Virus record (IMG/VR): IMGVR_UViG_3300009104_001210
Location: 1 to 64,000 of that record
Direction: 5' to 3' (one strand)
From: a virus
DNA length: 64,000 nucleotides
Part shown: positions 1-8,654 of the stretch, piece after piece
Layout: every line of letters begins with the position of its first letter
How positions within the stretch are numbered: position 1 is the first letter of the stretch
The notes under the pieces: generated by a model
What the model was told of the DNA's origin: nothing
Seen by the model: the letters and a program-made list of their open reading frames with translations, nothing else
Database searches by the model: none
Translations under genes and position numbers: made by a program

Positions 1-1851
1 GGAACAGTTAACGCAAGTGGTGGTACATTTACGGGTAATGTTGATGTAGATGGAACACTTACTGCTGGAACTGCTAAATTTGGTGAGAATGTTGCAAGTA
101 CTAATGATGGTCTTTGGTTAGACGCTGACAATTATTGGTACGATAGTGGAGTTATGAAAGCTACATCAGGTACTGTCGGTGGTTGGACTATGACGGATAC
201 AAAATTACAAAACGCTACAAACCTTTTAACATTGGATTCACAGAATCCCAAGATATACGTTGGAAGTAGTGGTGGTAGTTCTACAAGTTTATTTCTTTCT
301 GGAGATGGTCTTTATAGAATATGGATTGGTGGCACAGCCTCAGGATCTGCCCCATTCAGAGTACATAGGGATGGTACATTAACTGCAACTGGTGTAGATA
401 TCACAGGAAATATTACAGCAACGACTGGTACATTTACAGGAACAGTTAACGCAAGCGGTGGAACATTCACAGGTAGAGTTAGAGCGGGAGATGCATATTT
501 TGGAGTAGGTGCTGATGGAGGATCAAATGACGGCATTTATTTAAACTCTAACAATTATTGGTATGATACTGGAACTATAAAAGCACAAGATGGAACAATT
601 GGTGGATTTACACTTGGAAGTTCTAAATTAACTACTACAGGAGGAGCTAACGATCAATCTACAATTGGATTTGGTATATCTACTCCAGAATCTAAACTTC
701 ATGTTATTCAGGATGCTACTGATAGTGATACATTCACAATTGGTTCAACACCATCTTGGGAATGTAAAGATGGAAAAACTGCTTGGGCTGCGAGAATTGG
801 TGTAGATCCATATACAGGCGGAACAGCAAACAATTTTTATCAAGGTGCAATCGGTATGTTAGGTATTAAAGATTCATATCGAATACGAAATTTTGGTCTG
901 TACATGGAAACCATACAGGGTCAAAATAAAGGATGGGCTGGCAGTGATATAGATGTTAGTGGTTCTTATGGTTACGGAGTACAATTTAGTTTTGCTTCAT
1001 CTAAAGTTCAATATGGAGTAAGATCAATTCAAGCGTTTGGACCTGGCCAAGGTACTGCAGGATCTGCTACGGGTGAAATTATGCATATTGGAGCATTGTA
1101 TGATCAGGGAGATGGTTTAGATGTTCAAAGTAACACCCGCACATGGACTACAAGTGGTGGATTAATGCAGAGGGGAGTACAAATCGTCTGTAAGGGAAAC
1201 TATGATGTAGCTATAACATCACACCCAACTAATGCTTCGAATGCAATGAGGGATCTAAGTTATGTATCGGCTTTATCTTTGAATAATTTGCGTACTGGTA
1301 CTAATGGTCAATCAGCTGGACATGGTATTTTTGCTACTGGCTCACAATGGAAACATTTTATTGGTGCATCCACGTTAATTGGAGATCCTTCAGATGGAAA
1401 TAATAAAACACCTTCTTATACGTTAGATGTAAGGGGAGATATACGAGCAACAGGTAACATTACAGCATATTCTGATATTAGAGATAAAGAAAATATAGAA
1501 ACCATTTCTGGGTCTCTTGGTATAATTAATGATATTAGAGGAGTTAAGTTTGATTGGAATGAAGATTATAAATTTGAACACAGAGATAGGAATAAAGGTT
1601 CTGACCGATATATAAAAGCGCTTGCATCAGGATCAGCACCTATGTTAGATCCAAACTTAGAGGGAAGACAAATTGGCGTCATCGCTCAGGAAATAGAGTC
1701 GGTACTACCAGAATTGGTGTTTGAGGATGATAGGGGACGTAAAAATGTATCATATTCAAACTTGACAGCGGTTTTGATAGAGGCTGTTAAGGAACAACAA
1801 GAACAAATCGAAGAATTGAAACAAGAAATAAAGGAGATAAAAGATGCCTGA
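1..1851 (+). CDS. Tail fibre/tailspike with C-terminal S74 chaperone (5' partial)
   Basis: The reading frame is open from base 1, so the gene begins upstream of the window; about 616 codons are visible. The visible N-terminal part is Gly/Thr/Ser-rich beta-structured fibre sequence with an internal repeat: GTVNASGGTFTG occurs at base 1 and again at 439, and NYWYD at 130 and 553. The last 130 residues are an intramolecular chaperone of the endosialidase type (peptidase S74): SDIRDKENI at 1471-1497, then IGVIAQEIESVLPELV, and a C-terminal coiled coil (EQQEQIEELKQEIKEI). In this family Ser (1471) and Lys (1486) form the self-cleavage dyad after trimerisation, and both are present. It probably recognises a host surface glycan; the receptor is unknown. 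Confidence 0.9.
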   Translation, partial: GTVNASGGTFTGNVDVDGTLTAGTAKFGENVASTNDGLWLDADNYWYDSGVMKATSGTVGGWTMTDTKLQNATNLLTLDSQNPKIYVGSSGGSSTSLFLSGDGLYRIWIGGTASGSAPFRVHRDGTLTATGVDITGNITATTGTFTGTVNASGGTFTGRVRAGDAYFGVGADGGSNDGIYLNSNNYWYDTGTIKAQDGTIGGFTLGSSKLTTTGGANDQSTIGFGISTPESKLHVIQDATDSDTFTIGSTPSWECKDGKTAWAARIGVDPYTGGTANNFYQGAIGMLGIKDSYRIRNFGLYMETIQGQNKGWAGSDIDVSGSYGYGVQFSFASSKVQYGVRSIQAFGPGQGTAGSATGEIMHIGALYDQGDGLDVQSNTRTWTTSGGLMQRGVQIVCKGNYDVAITSHPTNASNAMRDLSYVSALSLNNLRTGTNGQSAGHGIFATGSQWKHFIGASTLIGDPSDGNNKTPSYTLDVRGDIRATGNITAYSDIRDKENIETISGSLGIINDIRGVKFDWNEDYKFEHRDRNKGSDRYIKALASGSAPMLDPNLEGRQIGVIAQEIESVLPELVFEDDRGRKNVSYSNLTAVLIEAVKEQQEQIEELKQEIKEIKDA

Positions 1852-2014
1852 AGAAACACCCGTCGTTAAATGTGATTGCCCAGAATGTTCGGATACTTGT
1901 AAAAGAGATTATCCATGCCAAAGTAATGGTTGTGATTGTGATTGTTGTTGTCATGCTTCTGAATCTGGTTATTACACCATAACAGATAAAATGAAAGAAA
2001 AGGCTAATGGCTAG
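1844..2014 (+). CDS. Small cysteine-rich protein (56 aa)
   Basis: ATG at 1844 overlaps the last eight bases of the fibre gene, and the stop at 2012-2014 overlaps the next start (2007), so this frame fills the junction exactly. It is preceded by AAGGAG at 1831-1836. The peptide has ten cysteines in its first 36 residues, in CxC, CxxC and CCCH patterns, followed by a short polar tail. This looks like a metal-binding (zinc or Fe-S) or disulfide-rich knot, but I know of no named family. Its place between the fibre and a Hint-domain structural protein suggests a virion or fibre-assembly role. Function unknown. Confidence 0.7.
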   Translation: MPEETPVVKCDCPECSDTCKRDYPCQSNGCDCDCCCHASESGYYTITDKMKEKANG

Positions 2015-2975
2015 AAGTAATGGAGATACTTTAGGATTAGGAGAAATGGGGTATGCAACCGGCGATAGCGCCAATACTACCACAACGGTAAGTATGCAGG
2101 ATACTTCAGGAGGAACATCTACAGTTTCATTTGATGATTTTGGAATTGATGCTTGTACTAATCCAACAGCCAATGATAGTAATGCTTTACATCCAGAAGA
2201 TACTGCTGAAACTTATACTGCAAATTTTACATCTGCAGGTTCACTTTTTTTATCTAAAATAGGAAATCAAACTCGTAATTTTACTTGGTCTATTTCCCCA
2301 GATGTCGGAGCATTTACATCAGCTGATGTAGGTGCGATATATACAGCACCATTAGTATCTTCAGATACAGCTGCAACTATATCATATAAATTTCATGATT
2401 CGTTTAATGATCACGCAACAGATTATAATACAAATAAATCAATAAGTATAACTATTACAGATACATATGGAGCAGGATGCTTTTCTTTAGATACTAAAAT
2501 TTTGTTATCTGATGGAACGGAAAAAGAAATACAAGATTTAGATATGTCTGATAAGTTAATGGGGATGAAAATGCCAGGTATGCCAACAAAAGGAAAATCA
2601 GCTGATGATTGGCATACCTATGCAAGTTGGACTACAAGCTCTATTGATTTATTTGAAACTTGTGAAGTTGAAATAGAAAGTTTGTGGTTTGATTATTTTG
2701 AAAGTTATTATAAGATTACTACAGAAGAAGATAAAGTTTTAACTGTAACATATGAACACCCTCTTTTTATATTGAGAGAAGGAATTTATCAATGGACACA
2801 TGCTCAAACTTTACAAGAAACAGATAAACTTGTAAATTATAAAAAAGAAGTAGTATCAATAACCAATATAGAGTTTAGAGATGAAGAACTTGAAACTTGT
2901 AATGTTGATGTTGAACCCGAAGACGTTTATTTTGCAGAACATTTTTTAGTGCATAATACTTTTCATGATAAATAG
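2007..2975 (+). CDS. Structural protein with C-terminal Hint/BIL autoprocessing domain
   Basis: 322 aa. Residues 1-157 are a Thr/Ser-rich beta-type domain paralogous to that of the gene at 4029 (shared features: AET..., NFTW, NDHAT.YNT). Residues 158-317 are a Hint domain: nucleophile Cys158 (CFSLDTKILLSDGT), block B TYEH, and the terminal VYFAEHFLVHN ending in His316-Asn317. Only five residues (TFHDK) follow. A hydroxyl residue (Thr318) directly after HN is compatible with splicing or C-terminal cleavage as in type A bacterial intein-like domains. No homing endonuclease is present. Likely a tail or fibre-associated protein that self-cleaves. The overlap with the Cys-rich gene implies co-translation. 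Confidence 0.8.
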   Translation: MARSNGDTLGLGEMGYATGDSANTTTTVSMQDTSGGTSTVSFDDFGIDACTNPTANDSNALHPEDTAETYTANFTSAGSLFLSKIGNQTRNFTWSISPDVGAFTSADVGAIYTAPLVSSDTAATISYKFHDSFNDHATDYNTNKSISITITDTYGAGCFSLDTKILLSDGTEKEIQDLDMSDKLMGMKMPGMPTKGKSADDWHTYASWTTSSIDLFETCEVEIESLWFDYFESYYKITTEEDKVLTVTYEHPLFILREGIYQWTHAQTLQETDKLVNYKKEVVSITNIEFRDEELETCNVDVEPEDVYFAEHFLVHNTFHDK

Positions 2976-2987
2976 GGATAGTATCAT

Positions 2988-3992
2988 ATGAGTTATGATG
3001 TTTATTATAGTACAGGTGGTGGTTCACTTATTATGGGGGGATCTGATGTATGGGTTAATTATTGGTTACAAAATATAGCACCAAAATTAAAACGACCATC
3101 TAAGTTATTAATTCATAGAGCACCAAATTCAATTGTAGAATTTGATTCACCAATTGAAGTTGTTTGGCAAAATGAACCTGAAGTATTTAAAAAAGTATTA
3201 GGAGAAGCTGAAAGAATTCATATTTTACATGGTTATTATCATCCTAAAAAAGAAATAATGGATAATTTGGATAAAATTTATTCTAATATCTTACACGTAA
3301 CAGTAGAAAAATCTTTACGAGCAGGTGTTTATTTAGGATTAAAAAAGTTGAAACATTTTGCTGCAAATATATCTTATGAAAAAGAAATATTAAAAGCATC
3401 TAAAAATAATATATGGATTGGAGTAGATGATACAACATATCATAAAGATAATGATATAATTGATATTCCAAATTTTTATGAATTTAAGAGAAAAAAAGAT
3501 GTGGTTATGAATGATAGAGTTGGATTTTTAGCTAGAATGGAAACAAGAAAAGCACCACACTTTATAAACGATATAGATTCTTGCATGCTTACAGATATAA
3601 GTGATGTTCAATGGTGGAGAGATAATTTAGAATTTCAATGGAATAAAACAAAAGTATTTCAATTTCAATATAAAAATTTACAAAAGTTTTTAGAAAGGGA
3701 TGATTGGGGAATATCACATTCAGCTCACGTATATGAACCATTTGGCTATTCTATATTTGAAGCAATTGATTATGGTAAGTTACCAATATTAGCAGCTGAT
3801 TGGTTATTTGGTAAGTTAGAGTATCCTTTTAGAGCAGCAAATAAACAAGAATTTGAAAATACACATTCTCAAATTTGTAAACTGAGTGAAAAAGAAAGAC
3901 AGTATTGGTTATTAAAGTTAAGAGCTTATTTATCAAGATATGATAATAAAGATGAATGGATCAACAAATATTTGGAAATATACAATTCTTGA
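2988..3992 (+). CDS. GT4-like glycosyltransferase (GT-B fold)
   Basis: 334 aa. The N-terminal segment carries a Gly-rich loop (STGGGSLIMGGSDVW) as in GT-B enzymes, and the C-terminal half ends with a textbook E-x7-E nucleotide-sugar motif, EPFGYSIFE (Glu250 to Glu258), followed by a hydrophobic strand and AADWLFG. RVGFLARMETRKAPHF is the usual start of the second Rossmann domain. GT4 enzymes are retaining transferases using NDP-sugars; donor and acceptor cannot be read here. It lies between the two Hint-domain structural genes, so glycosylation of those proteins or of the fibre is a reasonable inference. It has an ATG start 12 bases after the upstream stop. Confidence 0.75.
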   Translation: MSYDVYYSTGGGSLIMGGSDVWVNYWLQNIAPKLKRPSKLLIHRAPNSIVEFDSPIEVVWQNEPEVFKKVLGEAERIHILHGYYHPKKEIMDNLDKIYSNILHVTVEKSLRAGVYLGLKKLKHFAANISYEKEILKASKNNIWIGVDDTTYHKDNDIIDIPNFYEFKRKKDVVMNDRVGFLARMETRKAPHFINDIDSCMLTDISDVQWWRDNLEFQWNKTKVFQFQYKNLQKFLERDDWGISHSAHVYEPFGYSIFEAIDYGKLPILAADWLFGKLEYPFRAANKQEFENTHSQICKLSEKERQYWLLKLRAYLSRYDNKDEWINKYLEIYNS

Positions 3993-4005
3993 TATTTATA
4001 ATTGA
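3993..4005 (+). promoter_or_regulatory. Promoter-like motif TATTTATA-N2-TGA
   Basis: TATTTATA at 3993-4000 followed by AT and TGA, 24 bases upstream of the start at 4029. The same arrangement recurs in the other rare gaps of this window. T4 late promoters carry TATAAATA, the reverse complement of the core seen here, so the assignment to a promoter is inferred from recurrence and position only. Confidence 0.45.
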
Positions 4006-4028
4006 TAAACTATATATAGGAATGTTTA

Positions 4029-5144
4029 ATGGCAACAGATGCAAATCAAGATTTATCGTTAGGAAAACTGAGAAGAGCGGTAGATGGAAATGACTCATAT
4101 ACAGCAGAATCTAAATTAGGAGAAGATGCTGGCGGCACTACTTCTGCAGATTCAGATGTAGGAATGTCCAATTTTTCTATTTCAGCAGTTAGTTCAACTC
4201 TTTCTGGAAGTAAACACCAAGATGAAGGTACAGCTGAAACCGTAACAATGGAATTTTCAGATGCAGGTTCAAGGTTTATTTCACGAATAGCTGGTCGTTC
4301 TGAGAACTTTACTTGGGCAAAAAACAACGCCGTTGGTTCAGGAACTTATACAATAGAATCTGGAGATTATACGGCGACGGGAACAGCAGGTGCTATTTCT
4401 AGTGTAGATACAGCAAATACAGTAGGTGATGGTGTTAGGGGAACATTTCATGCTGCACATACAGGAGATTGGCGAGTAGGAATTAGTGCTTCATTTCATG
4501 AAGATGGACAATCAGATGGATATAATGATCACGCAACAAGATATAATACTGCTATAAAGAAAAAAACTCAAGTAGAAGACGTATATAATAGTGTTGCTAT
4601 AACTTGTTTTACACCTGATACTGAAATGCTTATGGCAGATGGAACATCTAAACAGATACAAGATGTACTTATTGGTGATGAGATTGTTGCTATGACATTA
4701 CCAAACGATGTAGAAGATTTTAAAGATTATAGTGTTGATAGTATAGATGGATTAGAACAAACTACAGCAAAAGTTGTTAATATGTTCTTTGATTTTGCTG
4801 ATGAGTATTATATTATTAATGGTGATATTAAAGTAACAGGAGAACATCCTATTTTTATTCAGGTTCCTGAAGGATTTTATGTAGATGTTGAAGATTCTTC
4901 TGAATTTTATTGTTGGGAATATGTTGTTAACTTGAAAGTTGGTCAAATTATGTATAATAAGAATTTGAATGAAGTTCCAATTGATGTTATTGAGAAAGTA
5001 GAAAAAGAAATAGAAATTGTAAATGTAGATGTTGATGGTCCAAATACATATTTTGCAGGTGGAGTATTGGTTCATAATAAAGGAGCAGCATCAGTATCAG
5101 ATACAGGTGATGGAATAGGACACTCATTTACTGAAGACGGATAG
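4029..5144 (+). CDS. Structural protein with C-terminal Hint/BIL domain, second copy
   Basis: 371 aa, a paralogue of the gene at 2007. Residues 1-192 are the structural part (AETVTMEFSDAG, ENFTW, NDHATRYNT match the first copy). Residues 193-350 form the Hint domain: Cys193 (CFTPDTEMLMADGT), block B VTGEHPIF, terminal YFAGGVLVHN with His349-Asn350. The residue after HN is Lys351, not Cys/Ser/Thr, so splicing is unlikely; cleavage at either end, as in type B bacterial intein-like domains, fits better. A 21-residue Gly/Ser-rich tail follows. It has its own promoter-like motif 24 bases upstream and an AGGA ribosome site. Confidence 0.8.
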   Translation: MATDANQDLSLGKLRRAVDGNDSYTAESKLGEDAGGTTSADSDVGMSNFSISAVSSTLSGSKHQDEGTAETVTMEFSDAGSRFISRIAGRSENFTWAKNNAVGSGTYTIESGDYTATGTAGAISSVDTANTVGDGVRGTFHAAHTGDWRVGISASFHEDGQSDGYNDHATRYNTAIKKKTQVEDVYNSVAITCFTPDTEMLMADGTSKQIQDVLIGDEIVAMTLPNDVEDFKDYSVDSIDGLEQTTAKVVNMFFDFADEYYIINGDIKVTGEHPIFIQVPEGFYVDVEDSSEFYCWEYVVNLKVGQIMYNKNLNEVPIDVIEKVEKEIEIVNVDVDGPNTYFAGGVLVHNKGAASVSDTGDGIGHSFTEDG

Positions 5145-5180
5145 GAGCAATAAATCCTTTAATTTGAGAAGAGTTTTTTA

Positions 5181-5193
5181 TATTTATAACTGA
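5181..5193 (+). promoter_or_regulatory. Promoter-like motif TATTTATA-N2-TGA
   Basis: TATTTATA at 5181-5188, then AC and TGA at 5191-5193, 17 bases before the ATG at 5210. It heads the first half of the accessory block, in which genes run without a gap of more than a few bases to 27978. Inferred from recurrence of the motif in the other gaps. Confidence 0.45.
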
Positions 5194-5209
5194 GTAATAG
5201 CAGGTTTTA

Positions 5210-6793
5210 ATGGATAATAGGTTAGCAATAATTGTTCCTTATCGAGATAGAAGAAAACAGTTAGATGTTTTCATTCCGCATATGGATTCCTTTTTTCAAA
5301 ATAAAGGAATTGATTATCAGATAATAGTAGCAGAACAAAGAGATGATAGGCCTTTTAACAGAGGTAAATTATGTAACGCCGTGTTTGATTTAATTAAAGA
5401 CGACTTTGATTATTTTTGCTTTCACGACGTAGACTTGTTGCCATTAACAGATGATTGTGATTATTCTTATGTAGATAAACCAACTCATGTAGCAGCTATC
5501 ATTGACGATGTATATCTACCATATGAAGAGTTTATTGGTGGAGTATTCTTAATCAATAAAGAGCATTTCGAACAAATTAATGGATTTTCTGATGAATATT
5601 GGGGATGGGGATATGAAGATAATGATTTGTTAGAAAGAATGAGAAAAAATGATATTCCATTAAATACAGTTATAGATATTTCTTCTGTTTCAAAAAATCC
5701 AAGATATTCTTTTGATCAAGTACATTTACACAATAATTTTAAAACTAAGATATTAAATACTATTAAACTACATGGTGATATTTGTATAGAAGTACCAACA
5801 TCGGATTCTATAGATAATTTAACTAATGGTAGTTTTTCTTTTTCTATTTGGGCAAAACCAACAATAGAAGATTATGAACAATTTATATTATCAAGACCAC
5901 CAATTGGGTTAGGAATGTTATATACAGTAGAAGGTGAATTTAAATTTTTATTGTGGGATGAGAATGATGAAGCTCATGTTATAAAAGATTATAGAATACC
6001 AAATGAATGGTATCATTTATGTATGACATATGATACTAAAACTAAAATGTTTAGTGCATATATTAATGGTTCTTTAATAAAAACGATTAAAGTTGAATCA
6101 TTAAAAAACTTTAGTGGAGAGTGGTTTTATATTGGAGCAGATTCTTCTAATGAAAATAATTTTAGAGGAAGTGTTAGTGAAGCAACATTATGGAATGTTT
6201 GTTTAGATGAAAACGAAACTAAAAAATTATATTTTGAACAAGTAACTAATTTGATACATAGTCCAATAATGTGGCATAAGTTTGATAAGTGTTACGGAAG
6301 TTATATATTAGGTACAGAAGTTAATAGTGGAAATTTTCAAAAAATAAAAGTATATATTATGCTAGATGAATCTACTTATGAAAATAACGGAACAGTTAAA
6401 AGTTTTTCTAAGGAAATAAAACCTCTTCAATCGAAAGCTACAATAAATCCTATATTAGAAAAGATAATATTGGGTACTACTATAAAGATACCTAATAGAA
6501 GATATGGAATTTATAAAACTTTAGTTAATGATAAAACATGGAAAAGAGGAAGACAGGTTACAGATAAAGATTATGTTCATAGTAGAGTAAGACATTATAA
6601 GTCTACTGATGGAAAGGATATTGTAACTAAATTAAAATCATATGATCCAGATATTTTAGAAAATTCAGATATATTTTTTGATGAAGTTAGAGAAGGATCA
6701 GTGATTAATGTTGGTTTAAATAAATTAGATTATAAAGTTAGAAACAGACAAGAATTTGAAGATATTCATGAATGGATAGAAATAATAACATAG
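5210..6793 (+). CDS. GT7 galactosyltransferase-like enzyme with inserted LamG domain (copy 1)
   Basis: 527 aa. Residues 1-150 match the beta-1,4-galactosyltransferase (GT7) core: IIVPYRDR, PFNRGKL, metal-binding FHDVDLLP (Asp73-x-Asp75), FIGGVFL, and WGWGYEDND at 131-139. About 185-355 is a concanavalin-like LamG domain (SFSFSIWAKP, WYHLCMTYD, FYIGADS, FRGSVSEATLWN). The end of the GT7 fold then resumes: NRRYGIYK at 429 and GLNKLDYKV at 502, the counterpart of the family's RY...DGLNxLxY. The lectin-like domain is therefore inserted inside the enzyme, not appended. Related copies lie at 7176 and 12067. Donor probably a UDP-hexose; acceptor unknown. Confidence 0.8.
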   Translation: MDNRLAIIVPYRDRRKQLDVFIPHMDSFFQNKGIDYQIIVAEQRDDRPFNRGKLCNAVFDLIKDDFDYFCFHDVDLLPLTDDCDYSYVDKPTHVAAIIDDVYLPYEEFIGGVFLINKEHFEQINGFSDEYWGWGYEDNDLLERMRKNDIPLNTVIDISSVSKNPRYSFDQVHLHNNFKTKILNTIKLHGDICIEVPTSDSIDNLTNGSFSFSIWAKPTIEDYEQFILSRPPIGLGMLYTVEGEFKFLLWDENDEAHVIKDYRIPNEWYHLCMTYDTKTKMFSAYINGSLIKTIKVESLKNFSGEWFYIGADSSNENNFRGSVSEATLWNVCLDENETKKLYFEQVTNLIHSPIMWHKFDKCYGSYILGTEVNSGNFQKIKVYIMLDESTYENNGTVKSFSKEIKPLQSKATINPILEKIILGTTIKIPNRRYGIYKTLVNDKTWKRGRQVTDKDYVHSRVRHYKSTDGKDIVTKLKSYDPDILENSDIFFDEVREGSVINVGLNKLDYKVRNRQEFEDIHEWIEIIT

Positions 6794-6801
6794 GAGTTGA
6801 T

Positions 6802-6981
6802 ATGATAAGTATTTTTAACGATGAAAAGAAAGTAATTGAGTTAGAAAGAATAGCGGATTGGTTACATTCTGCAACTTCAACTATGAAATTTAATAAAAGT
6901 ATGTCTCAATTTGTTATTTGGACAAATTTATTAAAATTAATGTTTACTAATGAAGTAGATAAGGAGAATACAAATGGCTAA
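6802..6981 (+). CDS. Small hypothetical protein (59 aa)
   Basis: ATG at 6802 follows TAGGAG at 6791-6796 with normal spacing and is preferred over the in-frame ATG at 6772, which lies within the end of the upstream gene. The sequence is mixed charged/aromatic (ELERIADWLHSATSTMKF) and probably helical. Its stop overlaps the next start (6974). It sits between two GT7/LamG genes with the equally small gene at 6974. No family recognised. Confidence 0.55.
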   Translation: MISIFNDEKKVIELERIADWLHSATSTMKFNKSMSQFVIWTNLLKLMFTNEVDKENTNG

Positions 6982-7186
6982 AACATTAGAAGAAAGAGGA
7001 GTAGATGCTTTAGAAAAGATATCTGAATCCTTACAAACTATAGAAGATGCCGTATTGGAGTTTGATGTTCCAGCATGGAGCGAAAGATTAGAATGGTATA
7101 TGAATGAATACTATGCTATTTTAAAAGCTAAAGTTGTTGGAAATCCAAATAGACCATCTCGTGATAGAGATGTAAATGAGTCATAA
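6974..7186 (+). CDS. Small hypothetical protein (70 aa)
   Basis: ATG at 6974 follows AAGGAG at 6960-6965 and overlaps the upstream stop. Predicted helical and acidic (ALEKISESLQTIEDAVLEF), with a Pro/Arg-rich end. The stop overlaps the start of the next GT7/LamG gene (7176). Translational coupling on both sides makes it a real gene of the block. No function can be assigned. Confidence 0.55.
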   Translation: MAKTLEERGVDALEKISESLQTIEDAVLEFDVPAWSERLEWYMNEYYAILKAKVVGNPNRPSRDRDVNES

Positions 7187-8654
7187 TATAGGTCCACTCG
7201 GATTAAGATCACTTAATCCTAAGTTAGCAATAATAGTACCTTATAGAGATAGAAAGAAGCAGCTTGATAAATTTATAAAGCACATGACGAACTTCTTTCT
7301 AGATACGGATGTAAAGTATCATATATTTGTAATAGAACAAGAAGATGATAAACCATTTAATCAAGGAAAGTTATTAAATGTTGGGTTTTCTTTAGCAGAA
7401 CACGATTTTAATTATTTTTGTTTCCATGATGTAGATTTACTTCCCGAAAAGGATTGTGATTATTCGTATCCTGATGATAAACCATTACACTTAGGTGGGT
7501 TTACAAGTGAATATGATTACGAATTACAGTTTCAAGACTATTTTGGTGGAGTAACTTTGTTTAGAAAAGAAGATTATGAAGCAGCAAATGGTAGGTCAAA
7601 TAACTATTGGGGGTGGGGATTTGAAGATGATGATTTATTGTTTAGATGTAAACAAGCAGGACTTCCAATTGACACAAAGTTTTTTGGTGTAGCTAAAACA
7701 AACTGTTATTCTTATCTTGAGTTTGATGGATATGATGATTTTGTTGAAATAAAAGTTACAGATGAACTAAAAGAATTAACAAAAGATAGTTTCTCAGTAA
7801 CAGTTTCTATACATCCAGAATTACAACACCAAGTAGAAGATATTCCATACGATGAACATTTTGCTTTTTCTATACCTGGCTATCATTGTGGTTTATCTTA
7901 TACAAGTCATAGAAGATATAAAGCAGATATATTTGATTCTAATATAAAATCACAAGCAGTTCTTACAGATATAGAAACAGAATATTTTAATCATTTAACT
8001 ATGGTTTATAATAAGGAAATAGATAGATTTTTATTTTATCAAAATGGAAAATTAGTAGATTCTACAAGAATTGAAAAATTATATGATTATACTAAAGAAG
8101 AGTATTTATATTTAGGATGTGCTAATCCAGCAAATAAAGAATATTCATATAACTTTAAAGGTAAGATAGTAGAAGTTGCTATTTGGAATAACGCATTGGA
8201 TGAGGGAGATGTGAGTTCTTTATATAAAAATAATTTTGTAAGAAGTTTGACTACAAACTTTTTTGATTATAGAAGTTCGGAAAGCTTAGTTTTATATTAT
8301 GATTTTAAACATATAGTTGGAAATCAAGTTTTTGATAATAGTGGATGGTATAATAATGGTGTTATACATGGAGCAACTAACGGTAGTAAAATAGGCAAGA
8401 GAGGAAGATGGTTAACTGTACCTCATAGAAGATATGGTAGATATACTTCACAACAACATTCAAAATCAGCATGGGCAGCAGAAGGTTTACATTGGTTATA
8501 TTCAGAAACAAGAGATAATCAAACAAGATTTTTTAATAAAGTTAAAACAGGTTATGAAGATTGGCATATTGATGGATTAAATACTTTAAAATATTCATTA
8601 AATTCAAGAGAAGAGTTATCAGATAAAGCAACTATATTTAAAGTGGAATTATAA
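7176..8654 (+). CDS. GT7 galactosyltransferase-like enzyme with inserted LamG domain (copy 2)
   Basis: 492 aa. It has the same architecture as the gene at 5210 and the clearest GT7 ends: IIVPYRDRKKQL, PFNQGKL, FHDVDLLP (His84, Asp85, Asp87), YFGGVTLF, WGWGFEDDD (145-153), then after the insert VPHRRYGRY (415-423) and DGLNTLKY (466-473), as in vertebrate beta-1,4-galactosyltransferases. The 240-residue insert between them has LamG features (SFSVTVSIHP, YLYLGCANPA, FKGKIVEVAIWNNALDEGD). All metal and donor motifs are kept, so it is probably active. Tandem near-copies suggest that each builds a different linkage or uses a different acceptor. The start overlaps the upstream stop. Confidence 0.82.
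   Translation: MSHNIGPLGLRSLNPKLAIIVPYRDRKKQLDKFIKHMTNFFLDTDVKYHIFVIEQEDDKPFNQGKLLNVGFSLAEHDFNYFCFHDVDLLPEKDCDYSYPDDKPLHLGGFTSEYDYELQFQDYFGGVTLFRKEDYEAANGRSNNYWGWGFEDDDLLFRCKQAGLPIDTKFFGVAKTNCYSYLEFDGYDDFVEIKVTDELKELTKDSFSVTVSIHPELQHQVEDIPYDEHFAFSIPGYHCGLSYTSHRRYKADIFDSNIKSQAVLTDIETEYFNHLTMVYNKEIDRFLFYQNGKLVDSTRIEKLYDYTKEEYLYLGCANPANKEYSYNFKGKIVEVAIWNNALDEGDVSSLYKNNFVRSLTTNFFDYRSSESLVLYYDFKHIVGNQVFDNSGWYNNGVIHGATNGSKIGKRGRWLTVPHRRYGRYTSQQHSKSAWAAEGLHWLYSETRDNQTRFFNKVKTGYEDWHIDGLNTLKYSLNSREELSDKATIFKVEL

Noticed and set aside
312-536. Open frame on the minus strand within the fibre gene
   Set aside because: It mirrors the Gly/Thr-rich repeat codons of the plus-strand gene (Pro/Val-rich shadow), has no ribosome site, and every recognisable gene is on the plus strand. 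The same applies to the other minus-strand frames.
1-1851. Diversity-generating retroelement acting on the fibre
   Set aside because: No reverse transcriptase and no template repeat were seen in the window; the repeats are in-frame shaft modules.
2007-2975. Full protein-splicing intein with homing endonuclease
   Set aside because: The domain is only about 160 residues with no LAGLIDADG or HNH insert, and the downstream extein is five residues, so a BIL/Hint domain is the better call.
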